Shown: piece by piece, positions 61,299 through 64,000 of the stretch
Layout: every line of letters starts with the position of its first letter
How positions within the stretch are numbered: position 1 is the first letter of the stretch
Assembly (NCBI RefSeq): GCF_902459695.1
Contig: NZ_CABPRZ010000022.1
Location: 1 to 64,000, forward strand
DNA: 64,000 bases
Origin: Pandoraea terrae
GTDB taxonomy: Bacteria; Pseudomonadota; Gammaproteobacteria; Burkholderiales; Burkholderiaceae
Direction of reading: 5' to 3'
Program-made: the position numbers and the translations under genes
Notes under the pieces: generated by a model
What the model saw: only the letters and a program-made list of their open reading frames with translations
Told to the model about the DNA's origin: nothing
Database searches by the model: none

Positions 61299-62798
61299 TC
61301 AACCGAGGTAGCCGAGGGAGCGCCACCACAGATAGTCGAGCGGAAAGAGGAAAACGATCGTGAGCGCAGCCATCGCGAGCGTGACGCGCGTGCCGTCGCG
61401 GATACCGACGCCGCCCAGATGCATCGCGATCATGATCGGCGGGCATTGGTAGGGCAGCAGCACCGTGGAGAAGACCGGCACCTGCAACATCAGCACCGCA
61501 TACAGCGGCAGACCGCTTGCCTGGGCGAAGTGCTCGGCAAGCGGCGTGAGCACCGCCGGCAGGGCGGGCAAGGTCGAGACGAGTCCGATCGCACTGCCGA
61601 TCGCCACCAGCCACGCCGCATTCTGCGCGAGATGACCCGGCGTCATGTTGACGGCTTCGAGGCAGGCCTGCGCCAGCCGTTCGCCCAGGCCGGTTTCCGC
61701 GACGACCGCGCCCACGCCGAGAAATCCTGCGACATAGACAAGCGGCGTGATGTGCATCTGCTCGGCGAACACCTTGGGCGGGACAATGCCCGTGGCTGGA
61801 AGCAGGCAGACAATGGCTGCCGCGACCGAGACCCACGCGGGCGAGATGCCGTGCCAACCGTCGGTCGCGAAGAAGGCGAGCGCGATGAGCAGAATGCCCG
61901 ACAGCCTGCGTTCGTTAGGCGAGAGCGGGTTGGACGCCTGCGGCGGCGTGACGTTTAACGCATCCGCCTGCGGGAACAGCCTGCAGATGACGGCCACGAG
62001 CAGGACCGCCTTGAGCGCGCCGAGGATCGGGAAGTGCAGCAGAAGATACGGCCCGTAATGCAGATGGATGCCGTAGAAGGAATCGGCGGCGCCCAGGAGC
62101 ACGCTATTGGGGATGTTCGCGGGCAGGATGGTCGTGGGCGGCATATAGCTCGCAGCGGCGACGGTCATCACCAGCCCGGTGCGGCCACGGCTGCCCGGCA
62201 CAAGGCCGAGGCGGTCCGCCAGCGCGAGCACGATCGGGATCAGGAGCAGAATGCGTCCCGTCGTCGAGGGCATGACGAACGCAAGCCCGACCGATGCGAC
62301 GGTCACCGAGGCAACATAACGGGCGTAGCCTGCCGAGCGCAGCCCGAACAAACGGCTTGCCAGCCGCGCGCCGAGACCCGTGGTGCGCACGGCAATGCCG
62401 GTGACGGCGCCGCCGAACACGAGCCACCACGCCGCCGATTGAAAGCCGGAGAAGATGACGGCCGGCTTGGCCACTTGTAGCAGTACGGCAAGCAGGAAAA
62501 AGATGAGGGTGGTGATCGGCTCGGGGAAGATGCCGAAGGCCCACGCCCCGATGGTGAAGAGCACCAGCACTGCCGCCTGCGCGGCGGTCGGGGTGAAGCC
62601 CAATGCGCCGCCCCAGTGCGCTGCGGCCCAGAGGGCGGCGGCAAGCACGGCGAAGGCGGCGTATCCCGCGAACTGGAGCAAGCGTTTGCGCAGCGCTTCG
62701 CGTTGCTGCATGTCAAGGGCGCTGACGGCCGCCGGGCCGGCAGGCGTGGGCGCACGGGGCGGCTCCTGCCCGGCCGGGGCGCCACGGGAATCGGTCAT
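61299..62798 (-). CDS. SLC13/DASS-family anion symporter
   Basis: A 499-residue permease with about twelve TM segments after a hydrophilic Pro-rich N terminus. Family motifs are visible: 'VFGGAVTGIAVRTTGLGARLASRLF', 'FVMPSTTGRILLLIPIVLALADRLG', 'AASYMPPTTILPANIPN', and in the second half 'GVGAVVAETGLGERLA', 'STLPALPAVLTPLAEHFAQASGLP' and 'PYQCPPIMIAMHLGG'. Members import dicarboxylates, citrate or sulfate with sodium; the substrate is not decided here. It converges on the translocator operon. Confidence 0.85.
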   Translation of the reverse strand: MTDSRGAPAGQEPPRAPTPAGPAAVSALDMQQREALRKRLLQFAGYAAFAVLAAALWAAAHWGGALGFTPTAAQAAVLVLFTIGAWAFGIFPEPITTLIFFLLAVLLQVAKPAVIFSGFQSAAWWLVFGGAVTGIAVRTTGLGARLASRLFGLRSAGYARYVASVTVASVGLAFVMPSTTGRILLLIPIVLALADRLGLVPGSRGRTGLVMTVAAASYMPPTTILPANIPNSVLLGAADSFYGIHLHYGPYLLLHFPILGALKAVLLVAVICRLFPQADALNVTPPQASNPLSPNERRLSGILLIALAFFATDGWHGISPAWVSVAAAIVCLLPATGIVPPKVFAEQMHITPLVYVAGFLGVGAVVAETGLGERLAQACLEAVNMTPGHLAQNAAWLVAIGSAIGLVSTLPALPAVLTPLAEHFAQASGLPLYAVLMLQVPVFSTVLLPYQCPPIMIAMHLGGVGIRDGTRVTLAMAALTIVFLFPLDYLWWRSLGYLG

Positions 62799-62973
62799 GA
62801 GGCGTTGTCCTGTCTCGTCGTGGTGTTAGGGTGCGGATCGCTTTTGCCGTATCCTAACGGCTCGTGACGTGGCAGAACACCACGCATTCGACAATTATCT
62901 ACGCGATCATGCCACGCCAGTCTCGCCCCAACGCCGTACCGCCGCGCAATTTCGTACACGGTGGCCGCATTGT

Positions 62974-63261
62974 ATGAGCGCCGGCTGGTTCCTCTACCTG
63001 ATCGAATGCCGCGGACAGCGGATCTATACCGGCATCGCCGTTGATGTCGAGGCGCGCTTCGCCGCGCACGCGGCAGGCCGGGGGGCGCGCTACACGCGCG
63101 CGAATCCGCCTGAGCGCCTGCTCAAGGTCGTCGCCTTCGCCGACCGCGCCGCCGCGTCGCGTGCCGAGTATCGTGTAAAGCGCCTGACGGCCGCGCAAAA
63201 GCGCGCCTTTGTCGCAGGCACGCTCGCGGTGGATTTCACCGAGGCGCCAGGCCCGGAATGA
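62974..63261 (+). CDS. GIY-YIG nuclease-domain protein (YhbQ/UPF0213 type)
   Basis: A 95-residue single-domain protein: 'GWFLYLIECRGQRIYTGIAVDVEARFAAHAAGRGARYTRANPPERLL' contains the GIY-like 'YLI...YTG' pair and the catalytic Arg, with 'AASRAEYRVKRLTAAQKRAFV' holding the conserved Glu. These small proteins are related to the SLX1 nuclease domain and many act on DNA, but in vivo roles are unclear. A longer in-frame extension to 62869 shows no similarity, so I chose the ATG at 62974. Confidence 0.88.
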   Translation: MSAGWFLYLIECRGQRIYTGIAVDVEARFAAHAAGRGARYTRANPPERLLKVVAFADRAAASRAEYRVKRLTAAQKRAFVAGTLAVDFTEAPGPE

Positions 63262-63310
63262 GGCCGTCGAAGGCCCGGGAATGGCGTGCTTGCCGGCCGA
63301 TGACCACAAA

Positions 63311-64000
63311 CTACGGCAGCAAGCGCGCCTGATGGATCATCTTGCGGATATCGCGCGCCATCGGACCGAACTGGCTGCGCGACGGAATCGGCGATACCAC
63401 CACGACCCAGCTGTCGCCCGGCACTGTCTTCTCCACGACCGTGTAGTAGGCCGATTGTGTGCTGAAGAAATCCGCGATGCCGTCGTGGCTGATGCGATAG
63501 CTGCGCTCGCTCGCCCCCGGCTGCAGGAATACTCCGAGGGTGTAGTAGATGTCGCGTCCGCTTGCGATCGGCCCGGGCCGGGTGTCGAGCAGGGTGGTTC
63601 GCAAGGCACTCGCGCCGAGCAGCGTCGGGTGCCGCATGTCGAACACACGCCACAATTTCAGCACCGCCGCCGGCGACATGTGCCAGCCCGCGAACGGGGC
63701 GAGCAGGTGCCAGTTGTCGGGGATCTTCGCGTCCGTAATGCCGAGCGGCCGGAAGATGCGGGTCTGGCAGAACGTCGCGTAGTCCTCGCCCGACACCGCC
63801 TCGATCACCATGCCGAGCAACAGGTACGATACGTTCGAGTAGACGAAGTCCTGTTTGCCGGTGGAATGGTTCGCGTCGCCCGCGTCGAGGTAATTGAAGA
63901 AATCCGCATTCCCGCCCACGCGCCGGATGGCCAGCCCGCTATACAGGCCGTTGACGGGATCGTTGAACCCGTTTGTCGGCAACCCGGCGCGGTGGCCGAG
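63311..64000 (-). CDS. beta-lactamase-family serine hydrolase, partial at the window edge
   Basis: The C-terminal 229 residues of a class C beta-lactamase/DD-peptidase-like hydrolase. The frame is open to the last base of the window and reads 'LGHRAGLPTNGFNDPV', the loop that follows the active-site region in this family. 'FVYSNVSYLLLGMVIEAVSGEDYATF' has the Tyr-x-Asn motif, and 'GHDGI'-type text appears as 'RISHDGIADFFST'. The serine of the Ser-x-x-Lys motif would lie beyond the window. Substrate unknown; esterases and peptidases share this fold. Confidence 0.82.
   Translation of the reverse strand, partial: LGHRAGLPTNGFNDPVNGLYSGLAIRRVGGNADFFNYLDAGDANHSTGKQDFVYSNVSYLLLGMVIEAVSGEDYATFCQTRIFRPLGITDAKIPDNWHLLAPFAGWHMSPAAVLKLWRVFDMRHPTLLGASALRTTLLDTRPGPIASGRDIYYTLGVFLQPGASERSYRISHDGIADFFSTQSAYYTVVEKTVPGDSWVVVVSPIPSRSQFGPMARDIRKMIHQARLLP

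Overview
The window reads as a chromosomal segment of a high-GC betaproteobacterium of the order Burkholderiales. A Pandoraea/Burkholderia-like genome is my inference from the sox gene order, the Wlb/Wbp-type O-antigen genes and the style of the proteins; nothing here fixes the species. Genes are dense, with long shadow frames on the opposite strand typical of high GC.

Layout. (1) 261-536: a lone PAAR protein. (2) 727-9027: a complete thiosulfate-oxidation (Sox) locus, ArsR regulator then soxC-soxD-cytochrome c-soxY-soxZ-soxA-soxX-thioredoxin-soxB, with a candidate operator palindrome at 662-687, followed by tRNA-Ala(CGC) at 9163-9238. (3) 9239-14600: a graveyard of mobile DNA. It holds two IS3 fragments in opposite orientation, an IS110/IS1111-type element (about 9997-11410) inserted exactly in codon 'CAT' of an IS3 orfB, a lipoprotein with a glucuronyl C5-epimerase-like domain, the 3' half of a tRNA-Pro, a decayed tyrosine integrase and a degenerate IS3 copy. 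(4) 14821-43839: a surface polysaccharide (O-antigen) locus. Two Wzz-type chain-length proteins, WbpM-like dehydratase and a small initiating phosphoglycosyltransferase are followed by a long plus-strand operon: wbpA-B-D-E, flippase, amidotransferase, wbpI, glycosyltransferase, a polymerase-glycosyltransferase fusion, and a three-gene UDP-L-QuiNAc/FucNAc-type pathway. It ends with a beta-propeller hydrolase-like protein, two paralogous SGNH-type acyltransferases, an O-antigen ligase and a relic of a second wbpM. (5) 44204-49069: a caa3-type cytochrome c oxidase operon. (6) 49097-56214: a LysR regulator diverging from a YcsI/DUF1445 protein, an MFS transporter and a fused ATP-dependent 5-oxoprolinase. 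(7) 56426-61202: a small type III secretion translocator/tip operon without any secretion apparatus genes in view. (8) 61299-64000: an SLC13 permease, a GIY-YIG protein and a truncated beta-lactamase-family hydrolase.

How it fits together. The Sox enzymes would oxidise thiosulfate in the periplasm and pass electrons to c-type cytochromes; the caa3 oxidase further along could accept them (inference). The polysaccharide genes predict a Wzx/Wzy-dependent O antigen containing a 2,3-diacetamido-uronic acid, probably amidated, plus an N-acetyl-6-deoxy-L-hexosamine, with O-acyl decoration.

Most notable reads: a nearly complete bridge RNA (seekRNA) can be deciphered in the right end of the IS1111-type element, because its two putative internal loops carry 8-nt and 7-nt segments matching target and donor halves around a shared CA core. 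A pair of homologous, apparently structured non-coding segments with compensated stems lies upstream of the two duplicated acyltransferase genes (39422-39597 and 43942-44110). The Wzy-glycosyltransferase fusion and the orphan translocon operon with a repeat-bearing tip-like protein also deserve attention.
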